A DNA stretch of 64,000 nucleotides from Setomelanomma holmii (GCA_010015745.1 ML978230.1:62001-126000), one strand, 5' to 3'; positions 45,111 to 58,134 are shown, counted from the first letter of the stretch. Notes: a model not told the origin generated them from the sequence alone. Made by a program: numbers and translations.

Positions 45111-48100
45111 CTTGAACCACTCTCGTATGCGATTCTGTCGTCAAGTTTCGAGGGAATGACCAGCATGAGGCTCAAAACCTGCCAGCACCTGGACGATGAT
45201 CACATCATATAAAACCTTCGGCGTCCTGCACACAGACTGCGCCCTCCTTCTCGTAGTGTCACCACGCGTCGCGCTGATAGATGAGCTCAGCCCTAATGCA
45301 GCTAGATCCCACTGCTCTACCACCTTACCAAGCGATCAAGTCGAAAAATAGACTCTCGTTAGCAAGGATGCTGGCCGGTGGAGCGTCAGCCACAGCTGGA
45401 AGCGTCCGCGGAGCGAATAAGCATGTCTCGGCAGGAGATCGAGATGTCTAGGCGAGGAATCAGCTGTGGAGCAGCCTGTAATGTCAGCGCGCCATGGCTA
45501 TTCGTGGTCAGATGTTGATTAACAAAACATGTTTGTCGTGGTGGCCTGAGAACTGCGGAGTATGACGAATGTTTCGAAACCTCGCGAATGGTCTGGTGCC
45601 AAGTCTCGGAGCCTCAGTTGCAAGGAAGGTCGTTGCTCGTTGCGCTGGGACATGTTTTGGACCGTTTCGCGCTAGTGGTCGATGCAAAAACGATAACGCC
45701 ACTTCCATTGATGTGATTTGGGATTTGTGGTGGCTTCGCGTTGTGTGGTGGAAAGCCACCCGAACAAAAGTGCCAAGACGGCTTCGGCTGAGGTAGGGTT
45801 TAGCGAGGATGGCGCTCAAAGGTTCAGCTCAGGAGTGGAGTTCCGGTCTAAGCCAACCTCCTGTACCGTCACGCAATATTCGACATGTCAATTTCGCAAC
45901 GGCAGGCATCGCGACTGTCACTGCTGTGTGCAGCAACGCAAGTACAACGTTTACGGTCTACGATCCATCTACTCGTAGATGGACACGCGCAGGTACTCAG
46001 CTAACGTTGACGAAGATACGGCCAAAAGACGACATACTGCTAGCAGGTCGACGAGATGGATACCACCTACACGTAGATTTACAGCTGCAGCTGATAATGC
46101 GGCCGAGACAAGAACTACTATGCCATGACTGATAAGCACAGGAATATGTCGGATGATGCCCGAAGGCTAAGGTGGTCTTTAGTCATCGATAATCATTTGT
46201 TCACATCTTGCATGTGCGCAAGACCGTGGCAGTGTGCTTTCAAAGGTAGAGCCGCGAAACACTACACGAACGTGCGCGTATGTCAAGGCGAGAATCGAAG
46301 AGTAATCCTCCTTTCTCTCCCAACGCAGGAAATGCTCTTAACCGTACTCCGCATGCAAAGCTGGCCTAGCCTGTGCTTCCGAGAACGCCTTCTCCTTTCA
46401 ATCTATCCTCGTCCTTTCCTTCGTTTCTCAAAAGCCAACTCCCAGGGCCTACTGTGGGACACGACCACTTGGTATTTTCCGAGTGCTGGGATCCTCTCAC
46501 TATATCGCATCATGCTCGCACTTTCATTAGGGCAATGTTCAACGAAAAGCCGACACCTTGTGGTTCTCCGTTCACTGGTTTAGTAGCATATTTACGTGAT
46601 GCAGCGCACCATGACTCTCAGCCACCCGATTCTGCGGGATAGTTTGACAGCATGGAATACGCACTTGAAGGTCGTCCACGAGAATCGAGCAATTCCATCT
46701 TCTCTATGGGTTTGTAACTACCGCTCTGGTCACCGACTTTCGGCCGATCGTGCGTCGCCTTGGCCGCCCGACATTTAACCCTTTACTCTTGAGCGGCCAA
46801 CAAGTCGCGAGTGCTGAAACCTTACCTCAGCAATCTAGTCCCCGCATCAGTTTCCAGACGCTAGAAAACGCCCAAGGCCTGCTTCAAACCATGCTGGAGT
46901 ATCACCGTGGACAGCGTGGAGGACATGGAGTGTGACACACCTTGTCATGTCAGTACCAGGGTCGACGAGCCTTTTCAAGACCCTCCATATTATGCATAGA
47001 GACAGTCATGCCCATCGAACACTTCCACGTCTCGGAAATATCAAAGCCTATCGCCTCATGGCATTCGTCTCGCCACTCCCTACATTATTAATATGATCTT
47101 CTTGTCTTTTCTCCAGATTCGCGAGTTATCCTTCAAGATATCTCCCGAGGCGATACGTCCTCCCGCGGAGTACACCACAGGACGAGACCGCGTGTTCGAT
47201 CTATCCGGGCTTCACCTTGTCGGGGCACGCGCATGCCAACATACCAATGCATTCCATCACCAACGTAAATGAAGCCGAATACACGGGAAACTCGGCCGCA
47301 TCCCAGGTCCGTTGCCAGGCTGAGACGGTTTCTGATATCACTGGCACAACAGATCAGTATCTGGAGGGCGATGGCAACATTCAACCCAAGTGCACCTGAC
47401 ACTCATCTCAGAAGCATACACGAACAGTATGCGATTGCCGAGATACTGATTCTCTCGCACGCACTTACCGCATATTTCCAGCTCCAATAGGACGTCATAG
47501 CCTCTCTTTCGAGATGCATCATTAAGCACTGCGCGGAGGTAGGCGCAAAACTTTGAGGAGCTAAGTCTCCACATAACACAGCTGCTAAGAGGCCTTCAGT
47601 ACCTTGTAGATTTGTCGCTACCGTTGTCGATGTGTGCGAGCGCCTCCAGCTGTACCTCACTGGGAATGAAAATCTACGGTACGCATGTATCTCGATTGGG
47701 CATAGAATCGTGCAGGTGCCAAAGATCTTTGGTTGGCCGCATCTCTGATCCATGTGACCTTCAACAGCATATGGAGGCCTTCGCGTTGCGCCCAAAATGC
47801 AGCAATTCCGAAATAGGGTTACCACTGTTAGCATTTGAACTTCAAAAGTGTCCGAATACCTTCGCATTGTTCTCAAATGTTGCAGCGATTCCAAGATAGG
47901 GGATTCATTGTTAGCGAACTTGAACAGCGACGACGCGTGTCTTCTGCCACCTGTCATGTCGACTGGAACGCACTTGATCCACGGTGCTGATCTGCGAAAG
48001 TGGCCTGTTATTGTAAGCGCTAAAGTATCATGTATCAAGATAGCCCGAGCGTGCTACAGATAGACGCGTTGGATCTGCGAAGTCCTCTTCACTGGTACTG

Positions 48101-48712
48101 CCACTCAGATGCATGCAATCTTTCCTGAAGCATCATTCAAGTTGCGCGCCTCCGACGAATGGCACAACATCATGACGTTGCTCCAACTCCTTGTGCACCA
48201 ACATGAATGCGAGGAGGATGAGGCGGTGCAGAGGGTCCAATCGCATCAAGCGATGGATTTCAGGCTACTAGCGACCTTTCCTAGTTGAGTCAGCTTCGCG
48301 GTCAAACGTTCCCGCTGCGCACCATCTCAACACCAACGCATGTCGCTGATCCGCTAAGCTTTGCTCCTCCTCATTTCATTGGGTCATTTTCTAGTTTTAT
48401 GCCGCGTCAAGCTTTTTACCGATGGCGAAGCAGTGCTTATTCAATTGATCCGTCGTGGAGCCCGAGATCTGAGGCTATGCCGCCCATGTCGCGGATGCGA
48501 TACGGTTGCGATACGCTGCACGCTGGATGCTCGCGACATATCTTCATCCAAGTTCGAACATATAAGTTAGGCCTACACGCCCTCAGGGCCTCGCATCTCA
48601 TCGCATTGAAACATAACACGACAGCTCCACCCGCTTGCATTATCTTATCTATCTGGACTTTTATTCCGCTCCCCACTATCCACAAGACTCCTACATTCCT
48701 ACACCAGCTAAG
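45111..48712. other. 3.6-kb region without a supportable gene
   Basis: No frame longer than about 210 codons and none with a recognisable domain. From about 46370 to 46935 on the plus strand, consecutive frames switch phase but keep protein-like composition, ending in a segment (ISFQTLENAQGLLQTML) reminiscent of the middle region of fungal zinc-cluster regulators. This may be a decayed gene, but I cannot support a call. The rest looks non-coding. Confidence 0.4.
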
Positions 48713-50198
48713 ATGGTGGTCCTACCCGTGTTAAAGGCCATTAACAATGGCATCTCGGCCGGTATGGGTCTCGCTGGTGAGAAATATAACGATCGTAAAG
48801 AGCGCAAAAAGGCCCTGACGGAGCAGGAGCTCACGAAAAGCGACGTCAATGTGCGGGTAGCTGAGGTCAGAAATTCCGGAGAAAAAGAAGACGAAGCAGG
48901 AAGCGACGAACGGATATGGACACGTAATGAAGCCGTCGGCCTACCCAGTTACGAGGCTTCAGAAGCTCAACAGCATCGCCCAGAAGCCGAGCGAACGATC
49001 TCAGACCTCGTTCATGATGTTACCGCCATGAATATGGCTGAGGAGCACGCCTTGAGTGAGGCTTCGACTCTCCTTCCTTACCCTATCGTCATTCCGCAGC
49101 GTCGCCCCGGCTCCAAAGCCAGGGGATGGGCGCGCGCTTATCCACCCTCACTGGAATTGGTGGGCATGGATCAAGAGGCTTTCCTGCGATTCTTGGCAAA
49201 CTTCGAGAATGCTTCCGAGGCATCCCCTTGGCTAAAAACCTTGTACATTGCCGGCAATGTGGTCGGACTTGTACCAGGTCACATCACCATGGCCGTTTCG
49301 CTTGCTGTTACCATTGCTGCTGGGTACGCCGAGACATCTCAGAGCTATCTTTCAATACTAACATTCTACCAGCACTGCGATGGAGCTACAAGGCAGATAC
49401 AGAGCAAATTCTTTCCTGGACCAAGTGAACAAGGATGTTTTCATGCCGCTCGGCCTGTATGCGATGGTACTGATGTACAAAGACGAGCCAAGCAAGAGCG
49501 GCGAAACGGAGTTTGGCATGGAGGACTTTAACATGGACACTGCAAAGCAAGCTTCCAAATGGGGACTGCCCGGCGAAGTCCCACAATCATCGAGAGCGAA
49601 GATTTTCCGACCCATTCGCCTCACGTCCGGTCGAACTACCGCAGACAATCAACCCCTCGAGATCGCTCCGCTCATCTACCCAGGCCTAGAAGACATGATC
49701 GAGCGGCCGAATGTCAAGCGCAACGAAAGCTTCAAGGACCGATTACTACGCAACAAAGATTTCGTGGGCGATTACTTTGACCGCCGCGCGCGAGCAAACT
49801 ACGCTGGCAACAACCCCGACTCAACTTTGGCCAAAGCAGGTGGCGATATGCCTGAATTCCACAACCGGTTCGCTGACCCAAACCACCCTTGCAACAATGG
49901 TCATCTCATTTCTCTTGTCACGGGAGGCAAGATTGTAGCACAACCTCGCGGTCGCCGCCCGCAACTCAGGGAAAAGGGCGAGGATGGCAAACTTAAACCG
50001 GAGGTCAAGCGGGAGAACAAGATCAGGGGACCGGTAAGTCTGATCACATATCCTGTCAGGAAGGTCATGACCCCGAATATTCTGTACCTCACTATCGTCA
50101 ATTTGCCGAGTGAGGCGGAGTTGGCGGCCGCGAGACAACAGCTGGGTATTGATAAGAAGGGATTCAAGGATTTGTTCACATCGGCACCGGCGGCGTAA
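48713..50198 (+). CDS. conserved fungal protein of unknown function
   Basis: Two exons, join(48713..49323, 49373..50198), give 478 residues; the 49-nt intron has a TACTAAC branch site and splits a Gly codon. The first 130 residues are charged and disordered. The conserved part begins with YPIVIPQRRPGSKARGWARA (about 122-141), then MDQEAFLRFLANFENAS, and a hydrophobic segment across the splice site (VVGLVPGHITMAVSLAVTIAAG). The second exon carries RYRANSFLDQVNKDVF and GLYAMVLMYK. I recognise this as a recurrent family in filamentous fungi without a known role. A membrane- or lipid-associated site is possible from the hydrophobic segment. It is convergent with the chitinase gene, 216 bp apart. 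Confidence 0.75.
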
Positions 50199-50414
50199 AG
50201 ATTGATGGATGGATGTTAAGGATACCCAAGGATGTATAGCAATATTAATCATGTTCTTCATCGGTGTATGAACGATTTGGTATCTTGAATGAGGCTGTGA
50301 TTGTGAAGTGAGTTGGATCCATATGTCCTTGGTTACCAAAGAAAATGACTGCCTAAACGGGCTGGAGAATTCTAAAATGCCCACTCTTACATCGCCAACT
50401 ATGAAAGAAGAAGA

Positions 50415-53400
50415 CTACGGCGTCGGGGCAGCTCCTCTATAATTATATGGTGGTGCCGCTCCCCCATAGTACGGGTCGAAGGTCAACAGGGCGAAGCCTG
50501 GATCTTCAGGCGCAAGCATGTTCGGCCAGCATGGATTATCCCAAAGCCCGTCATCTCTATCAGGCTGACCTGTGTGTCCCCATGAGCCAAAGCTAAACTC
50601 CGGTCGATGGTCGACTTCAATCTCGGCAAACGTCTGGTCCACTTGCCGCTTGTTGCGATTGACTTTATTGGGCGCAGCATTGAACTTCCTCTCGAATTCA
50701 GAATCGCTAAGTTTAGACCCTTCCAAAGGTGGGATGAAACATGAGCTCTTCCAATTCTTGCCAGCGTTTTGATTTTCATTCCAGGGTACCCAGCGGATGA
50801 GTTGGCCGTTAGCGTTGCGACCACTGTTGACGTATTCGGGGCTGTTTGGACCCAATAGGTACAGTGGAGGATATTCGTCCCTATCACAGTACTCTTCTTG
50901 TCGGTATTGCTCATCTTGCCAGCCCGCGCCGTCGTGCTGGTTACTCCAGGAAGCGGGTGCAAGTCTCCTCATCTCATGAGCCGTTGCTGCAGCCTCGGGT
51001 GGGCAAGTAAGCGTCGCCCATGCCCGATTGTTACGGATCACCGAGCTGTAATGATAGCAGGCCTGTGTATGTGCTGCATCGCAGTGCTTTACGACCGGCA
51101 GTGAAGTTGGATTGGTCTTATACCTGAGCGACGTGACGATCATGTCACTCTTCTGGGTCTTGTCGGCTACACACTTCTGCCTTCGCAATGTGTTCTTTGC
51201 TGCGCCCATTCGCTTGAGGTCCTCGCCCGGTTTGATGTTGCATTTCTTTTTTGTGGAAGAACCGCCAGTACCATTAGGGCCCTTCCCAGTGCCGCCTTTT
51301 GGCTTGGAACGATCGGTGGGGTTGGCGTCATCGCCCTTCTTCCCGCTACCTTTGCCCTTGTTGTTCTTAGGTTTCTTGAAGCTCGACACACCATCTGGTA
51401 TGCTGTTGAGGATGTTGAAGATCTGCTTGACCTCATCTGGGACGAGTTCGGTTCCGCCGCACGGGCTTAGCCACCATGAGAATGCACCCTCTGGGTCTTC
51501 TTCTTCTGGGTAGAAATAAGAGGCCATCTGCGCGGCAGTAGCAGCCATGTCTGTTCATGTCGTCAGTCTATGTATTCAATTACCCGAGCATCAACGTACC
51601 CAGTCCGGCATCTAGGGCTTTCCCTGCGCCTCCAGTAAGGAACTCCACGCCTACATCGAGGACGAACTTCAGGGAAGACATGAGGATATAACACCCGATC
51701 TGAAAAGTCAGCAGTGTTCTTTGCGGGAGTTCTGTTCAACTGTGCATACCTGAGCAATAATTGGCAACGCCTCAATGATGGTGTCCGCAATCTCATTGAG
51801 TAGCCAGTTGTCGCACGAGCACTTGGCTGGCGCAACCTCGTAACTTGTCCCGGGATATTTCTGCCATGGAATTCCGTTGGGATACTGAGCTGTTGGGAAG
51901 AAACCCACACAACCATAGTTAGTCGTTCGACCTTCCTCTTTAGCTTCGTCCATTGCAGGCTTGCATGGAGCATAGCATTGATTTACACTGTCGTCTCGAT
52001 ACTTCGGGTCTTTGTAGATCAAGCAGTTCATCGCGTTTGCCTGCCGTGCTGCGTCGTAGTCGAACTGGGTTGGGTCATTCTCGGGATCGTACATAACAAC
52101 GCCGTCCTCATCCGCATCCTTGACGGGGTGCGTACAGACGTTGTCTGGGCAGTAACCATGCTTGCAAGCAAATTTGCAAAGGCGATTGAGATCTACATCA
52201 AGCTCGTCCCATGCGATGATATCGTCCATGCCACCAACCTCTGCGGGTAGAGCCTTGATCCTGCCTTCAACCCTGCACTCGCAAAGACTCTCGGGGCAAA
52301 AGTCAAACGAACACGAGAAGGCACAAAGGTCTTCAGTGTTGACGTTGATGTCGAGACCTCCGACGCAACCTCGTTCACCAGGCTTTTTGTTGTTGGTCGG
52401 CGCGTCAAAGTCGTCGGTAGAGAATTCTTGCAAATCCACAGCCCAATCAATACTGCCGGCAAAGTTGAGACCTTTCCAGTCATCTCGTCGTGTGTTCTTA
52501 GTCGTGTCGGTCATATAAGAGATGTAGTCTCCGTTGTAAAGAATGATGTCCGAGTTGGAGGCAGCGTCGTGGAAGCTCTTGGCGCCTACACTACGCCCAA
52601 GAATCTCGTTGATCTCGGCGAGGGCAATGTAGCCGCCTTCGCCGGTGCACCGTCCGGGTTCCGCATCTGACTTTGTGCGTGAGCCAGTGTATTCGCACAT
52701 GGGGCCCCAGCACCCGTCCGTAGCCATGTGAAACGATCGCCCGTAGCTTGATTCTCCGACAAAGATCTTGTTGTTCGGCACACCAGCCTTGGTGATGATC
52801 GAAAGCGCATTGCGAGTCTCAGTTAGATTGACATGACTTCGAATACACTTTCCGGATGGGCAAGAGTCGAAGGCATTGACATTGCCATAGTCCCACTGGC
52901 CGTGCAGGTCATACGTCATGTAGACAATGTAGTCAATGACAGCAGCGATACGGTCAATCGGGAAAGCTTTCAGATACCAGTACGACGCAGGTGCTGCGAT
53001 CGAGACCGACTTGGTTCCCACTTTCTGTTTCAAGACTGTGAGGAATCTGAGATATGCCGTACCGTCGCCTTTTTGACCGATCGGGGAACCGCCTACCATG
53101 ATATCCGGGGCCTGGAAATTTTGAGGTCAGCAGTCGTCACTATCTCTAGAGGACTGCATACTTACACCTGGGTATTCCCAATCGATGTCCACGCCGTCCA
53201 GGCCCTCGTCATTGAGAAATTCCGCAATGTTCGAAGCGAAAGTATCCCGATTGCTGATGATCGCGTTTCGGATGATGTTGTAAGTCGCAGCTTCCGTCGA
53301 GTATGCCCACCCGCCGAATGAGACGATCTTCTTAACGTCCTTCAGCTTCTTGAAGTCTACCCATTGCTGATGCTTATCAACGATGACTGGCTTGAAAGAC

Positions 53401-55333
53401 GTGCTGTCAATCTCAATGAAACCCCAGTGAATGTGTGTATAGCTGCCGTCGGTGTTCGCATTCTTTGCTTTTAACCAGAGGCAATCACGGTTTAAATTCC
53501 ACGACTCATAGTAGCCAATACGTTGAAATGTGGCAGGAGGACCGCTGTTTTGCTTGATCTCGTTGCCGCAGTTCGAGACACAGGTCGTTTTAAAGCCAGG
53601 CAGCTTTGTACCAGGACCTCCACCTTCGAGTTATGAAGTCAGTAAAGCGATGTCTATTATCGGAATTGTCTTCAGAATTTACCTGGCGGTGCATGTATAT
53701 CGCAATGTTCGGGAAAGGGGCCGCAGAATCCCCAATTACTGCAGCAAGCTTTTAAGGGACAAGGGTTGAGGTCAACAAGCGATGCAGACTTGTTCGTTGG
53801 CTGTTGTGTGCCAGGTACCAATGGTCCGCACTCGGCACCCTGCTGAGGAGGCGGCAAAGGAGTTGCGCCCTCGCTCAAGCACATGTTGTACCCGAGCAGC
53901 ATGTCTTTACATTCCGTCCAGGCCCATGTTTTGCCTTTGTTCCACTTTCCAATATCGTCAACAGTGATTCCATACTGCTTAGCCAGCTTGTCGCAACTAT
54001 CATTTTCGACAATGAGATGTGTTGCGCAAGTGCCGTCAGCTCCAGGTTTTGGCGCTTCAGGCTTGGGATCAGTGTGTGGATCGCCCGAGGAACAGCAAAC
54101 GTAGTCTCCAGTTTGTAATGTTGAGCAGAGAGTGGAACTCGGATTGTATTTTGTGAAGTCAGCGCCAGAGATTTCGCATTTGGATGCGAGTGAAGCGCAA
54201 CCGTCGCCGCTGACAACAGTGATGTATCGACATTCTGCACGTTTGTGGTTTCGTGCGTTAGACGATGCACTTCGTACCTAATGTTCATCAGTACAACTCT
54301 TGAGTAAGACGTAAATTACGGTCCACGCCTGTATAGCTCGTCTGCTGACAGCACGATGTGTATGGTTTGGGTGTGGGTGCTGCAACTTTGACGTAAGTGG
54401 GATTGCGCTTACCGTTCTCGCAAGAGTGCTGTTAGTGGCCGACGAGGTGCTGTTGCTGGCTGTGCCATTTCTCCCTGCAATCTCCCACGTCTTCACATCT
54501 CGCAGGTTTCTAGCATTGCTGAGTCCATCGGTCTCAACGCAGTCTCCCTTGCTCCACGCAGCAGCAGCTCTCTGCGCAGCCACAAGATCGCCACTTCCGT
54601 CGATGAAAAGACCGAGTGCGCCCCCGGGCAAGCTTCCACTGCCACAAATCTGCGCGACAGTGCTTGCGGAGCCTACTCCTGACGATCCCACAGCATTCAA
54701 CAAGGACAATGCAGTCGCCTTGCCATAACCATTGCCGACGTAGATGCTCGCCACCGTCTTTTGGTAGTATGCAAAGATAACGTTTTCATTGCAGTTGTCT
54801 TTTGCATCGAAGAACTTTCCAAGCCCTTCGAGGACTTTGGCAACCTCGGTCGAGTTTACTTTCGTATTACCCGCCGCAAAGATGTTCAGATCTCTTGTGC
54901 TTTCGGTTCCATTGGCGAAGCATGCTGGTGCAGTATCAAGACTGCTTTCGATGAGAGTTTCGTCTTTCTTGGGGTTCTCAACCGAGGTTACGTTGATCGG
55001 AACTTCTGGTTGTTGCGCTCCAAGCGTGCAGCTTCGGATGAGTATCGTTGTCTTGGGATCGTCTAGCGGTTTCGAGATGGAGAATTGGAGAAGCATGGGC
55101 TCCTCACAACGTTGAAGACGCTCAATTGAAAAGAATGGCGTCCATGAGTGCATGTTGGCATAGTCCGAACAAGTCAGCGGACAATCGTGCTGATCAGGAT
55201 AGTAGGTTCTCGGGTCAGCGATAGGCGATGGTTCATCGCTTTCAAGAGGCTCAGTGACAGGATCGCCGTTGATGTCCACCGCAGCGCGAGCGACGCAAGC
55301 CACGAAGGCAAATGCAATCGCTATGGATCTCAT
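50415..55333 (-). CDS. LysM/chitin-binding GH18 chitinase, subgroup C (killer-toxin-alpha-like)
   Basis: Six exons, complement(50415..51550, 51600..51699, 51750..53111, 53166..53623, 53683..54277, 54320..55333), give about 1,554 residues. A signal peptide (residues 1-17) shows secretion. An N-terminal region of about 320 residues with N-glycosylation sites precedes two Cys-rich LysM modules in exon 2, then a hevein-type chitin-binding domain (CCSNWGFCG). The GH18 barrel has VSFGGWA and the catalytic DGVDIDWE with the acid Glu at about 686. A long Cys-rich C-terminal region and a Lys/Gly-rich linker end the protein. This order defines subgroup C fungal chitinases, relatives of the yeast killer-toxin alpha subunit. 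They are thought to open the walls of competing fungi or act in self-wall turnover. All five introns (42-59 nt) are in phase. Confidence 0.92.
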
Positions 55334-56358
55334 GTTTGACCGTTACGTGGATCCAAGAAATGAAAGACTTGGTTACGACGACCGTCGCATGGATGAGAAT
55401 AACAAATTCGCACACTGAAAAGACTAAAAGAATGGGAAGAAGCCGCTTGAGCTTCGTACTGGCAGCCTCGTTGGGATGTAAGAATATGTGAAGGTAAGCT
55501 ATGCCATTAACTCACTCACAGCTGAGAGCTCACCCTAGCCCGCGTTGGTGGAATTACCATGGGTTACCGCCCTAATGGTGGGCTACTGAGAGTATGCAGG
55601 GTCAAACATTCGAGGCCAGTCTGCCTTACCCAGCCGATCAATCATCTTCACTGTTCTCCTCCGGCCGGATGACATTCAATTGCTCGCCCACATCCTTCGC
55701 AATATGACCTATATTGCGAGGCAAAAATAGTCGAAGTGCTTACGGCAAGTGAAGACCATGTGCCGATATATAAGCCCATTGCAGTCTAGAAGTACCCAGC
55801 GGTCGGATGTTCCTGCATAAGCGGTGAATGCAAGAAACAGCCTTGTCATATAGTCGAGCCGTTCATTGGCTCTGTCTGACACTCATGTGGTAGGGGACAT
55901 TACGGGACGACATTGAAGTAAGCGCTGGTGTATGCACGGAAGGTAGTTTCCCTCCGGGAACTCTTGGCATAGGCGGACATGACATTCTGGCCGATGCAAA
56001 TTGATGTTAGGCTTCGCTACACGGCACGTGCCTAACGAGGCCTCCAACGCTTTAGAGCTCCAGATTATTCTTGGCCGACTTTTATATTATGCCAAGTCTT
56101 GGCAGGTTTGGGGGCCATTCATGCCTCGTCAAGCAAATTCGACGAGCGTAGGGCGGAGAAAGTGATCGCTGGATTGGGTGGGTACATGAACAGAATTTTT
56201 CAATAGACTTGAAAAGCATGTTGCGATCTTCAGAAGAACGATATGCTATTGAAGGTACATTTTGCCACCATGCGAAGTTTAGACAACAAAAACACTACAC
56301 CAAGTCTGCAATTCAGCACATGTACTGTAGCACAGTATGTAGCCTCAGAAACCGACTT
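55334..56358. promoter_or_regulatory. 1.0-kb upstream region of the chitinase gene
   Basis: Lies between the chitinase start and the 3' end of the next minus-strand gene, so it includes the chitinase promoter. No supportable frame and no motif assigned. Confidence 0.4.
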
Positions 56359-56970
56359 TCAAGATCCCTTTGAAATGGACGAGGTAGATACAGCAATTGA
56401 ACTCGGCTTAGGATGGGCCGCATCGTAACATTTTGCATGCGCGATCGTCTGATTCAACCAGGCCTTGTCAAGGGGACCAAACTTCTCCCACGTAACTGGG
56501 CAACCTGCCTTCACACTTTCTATCGCAGCGCTTTTCGTGTCGTACCAGGACGCAGCAGAACTGCCATAGGAGGAATATCTTCTTTGTATCAAAGCCGGAG
56601 CGGCGGTGGCAAAGCCACACCATTTTGTTGTCTCGGAAACAGAGCAAGACAGGATGTCGAGCCCTGTGGCAGTAGAGAGGCACGGTTTGATGAGCTCATC
56701 GCCGTAGGAATCGAGAGCCGAAGAGAGCGCCGCATCGCTAGGTTTCGGAACATCGAAGTACTGCGTCAGGCTTTTGGTTGCGCATTGCCATGGATCTGGC
56801 GATTGGGTACTCGTTGGTGGAGAAGTACTGATTGGACCGGATGAAGTCGTCAATGGAGATCGTAGAACGGAAGACCCTGAGCTTGCGGCGGTCGTTGAGG
56901 CTTGACCCGCTGAGAGGTGGATGTTCGCCAAAGCAGCAAACAAGGTGTTGAGAATGATTGATTTGCGCAT
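56359..56970 (-). CDS. small secreted Cys-containing protein (DUF7735-like)
   Basis: A single-exon, 203-residue frame from ATG 56970. A signal peptide spans about residues 1-22 (hydrophobic run ending HLSAGQA), followed by a Ser/Thr/Pro-rich stretch likely to be O-glycosylated. The core has conserved-looking cysteines at QCATKSLTQYFDVP, KPCLST, DILSCSV, KWCGFAT, AGCPVTW and AKCYDA. This matches a fungal secreted family that I recall as DUF7735, function unknown. It could be a wall protein or effector; sequence alone does not decide. It is the next minus-strand gene upstream of the secreted chitinase. Confidence 0.75.
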   Translation of the reverse strand: MRKSIILNTLFAALANIHLSAGQASTTAASSGSSVLRSPLTTSSGPISTSPPTSTQSPDPWQCATKSLTQYFDVPKPSDAALSSALDSYGDELIKPCLSTATGLDILSCSVSETTKWCGFATAAPALIQRRYSSYGSSAASWYDTKSAAIESVKAGCPVTWEKFGPLDKAWLNQTIAHAKCYDAAHPKPSSIAVSTSSISKGS

Positions 56971-57339
56971 TTTCGAAGGTGTAGTTGAAAATGACCAGTC
57001 GACGTGTTGAGCACGAATTTCGAGCTGGCAGGCGAGATGGTGTCTCAAAAATATCTTGCCAAGGCATTCAGTTGCAATTACGGTAACTGTAATGCAGTCA
57101 GCCTTACGTCCAATGCCAAGAAATCGCCTGTGAATGGTCGAATGGAAAATAAATTATTTTACGCTGAAGGATTCTCCCCTGCATAACAATGTGCCCGAAA
57201 TGGCAGGTGAAGCAGCCTCGGGATTGTCCGTCTGCGGGTCAAAATAAAACTGTCTAGACATCCATGTATCCTGGTGTAAGGCGTCCACATCTGCCTTATG
57301 CCAAGCGAAACATGAACTTGACCGGGCCAGACTAGCCCA
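56971..57339. other. intergenic, no gene seen
   Basis: 369 bp, A/T-rich around 57140-57180. Promoter side of the small secreted protein gene. No supportable frame. Confidence 0.5.
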
Positions 57340-58134
57340 CTAAGGGGCGAATTGAGGATACTGCTCCTCGATAAATTTCGCGACCGCTTCCAGACACTCG
57401 TTCTTGTGGTATTGTTCCAGATCAAGCCATCCATGCTGACGGTAAATCTCTTGCACCCCAGCAAGCATGGCCTCATACTCCGGAGGGGATGTTTTCCACA
57501 CATCAACAACCTTTCTTGAGCTCAGCGGGACGAAGTTGAGCTGCCGAAATTGTTCTTTCAATTCCTCGAAAAAATCCGGGATTGACCAGGTCTCGCCCTC
57601 TGCGCGCCACTCTGCCTCTTCATCGTCGGAGCAATAGTCGCACGGGTCATCTTCGACGGTCTCCCGGCTCGAATTGTCGCTCATCTCTCCGGGGCATTCA
57701 TACCACAGTATGGTGCCAAGCTTGACATCGAGCAGGAATCTGGGGTTGTGGCTCCCACCACATGTAAGACCCACGACGTGTTTGGGAATGTTGTCGCTGA
57801 TCGAAGAATCCTCTGTGCCTATCTTGATGGTTCTGCGGTCCGAGCCACGCTGGAAGATATCTTGCCAGTCAGCGAACGTGCACTCAGGAGCACCTTCTGC
57901 ATCCACAGTGTCGTTTAGGGCAGATTTGATGTATGGCAGATGACGAAGAAGCTCGATGACTGTTTTCGATTTGTCCAATGTGACACTGCGAGTGGTAATA
58001 TGTGCCCAGCCCTCCAAAGGTGGTTCAATGATATAGGCTTCATCCAGATACATCTTGGTGAGGAACTGGTAGTAATTGCGGATAGCGGTGACGGTCTCGT
58101 CACGCGAGTACGAGATATCCTCGAGGCTTGGCAT
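57340..58134 (-). CDS. conserved fungal protein of unknown function
   Basis: A single-exon, 264-residue frame from ATG 58134. The family start reads SLEDISYSRDETVTAIRNYY, followed by FLTKMYLDEAYIIEPPLEGW and LLRHLPYI. Then comes CTFADWQDIF, a VGLTCGGSHNPRFLLD core, and LGTILWYECPGE. An acidic patch with a CDYC pair and a helical C-terminus complete it. This wording recurs in many uncharacterised Pezizomycotina proteins of 250-280 residues. No catalytic motif, signal peptide or membrane segment is visible. Local similarity to SMI1/KNR4-like proteins is possible but weak. Confidence 0.8.
   Translation of the reverse strand: MPSLEDISYSRDETVTAIRNYYQFLTKMYLDEAYIIEPPLEGWAHITTRSVTLDKSKTVIELLRHLPYIKSALNDTVDAEGAPECTFADWQDIFQRGSDRRTIKIGTEDSSISDNIPKHVVGLTCGGSHNPRFLLDVKLGTILWYECPGEMSDNSSRETVEDDPCDYCSDDEEAEWRAEGETWSIPDFFEELKEQFRQLNFVPLSSRKVVDVWKTSPPEYEAMLAGVQEIYRQHGWLDLEQYHKNECLEAVAKFIEEQYPQFAP

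Noticed and set aside
47403..48038. 211-codon minus-strand frame
   Set aside because: Composition unlike neighbouring genes, no recognisable motif, no supporting splice sites.
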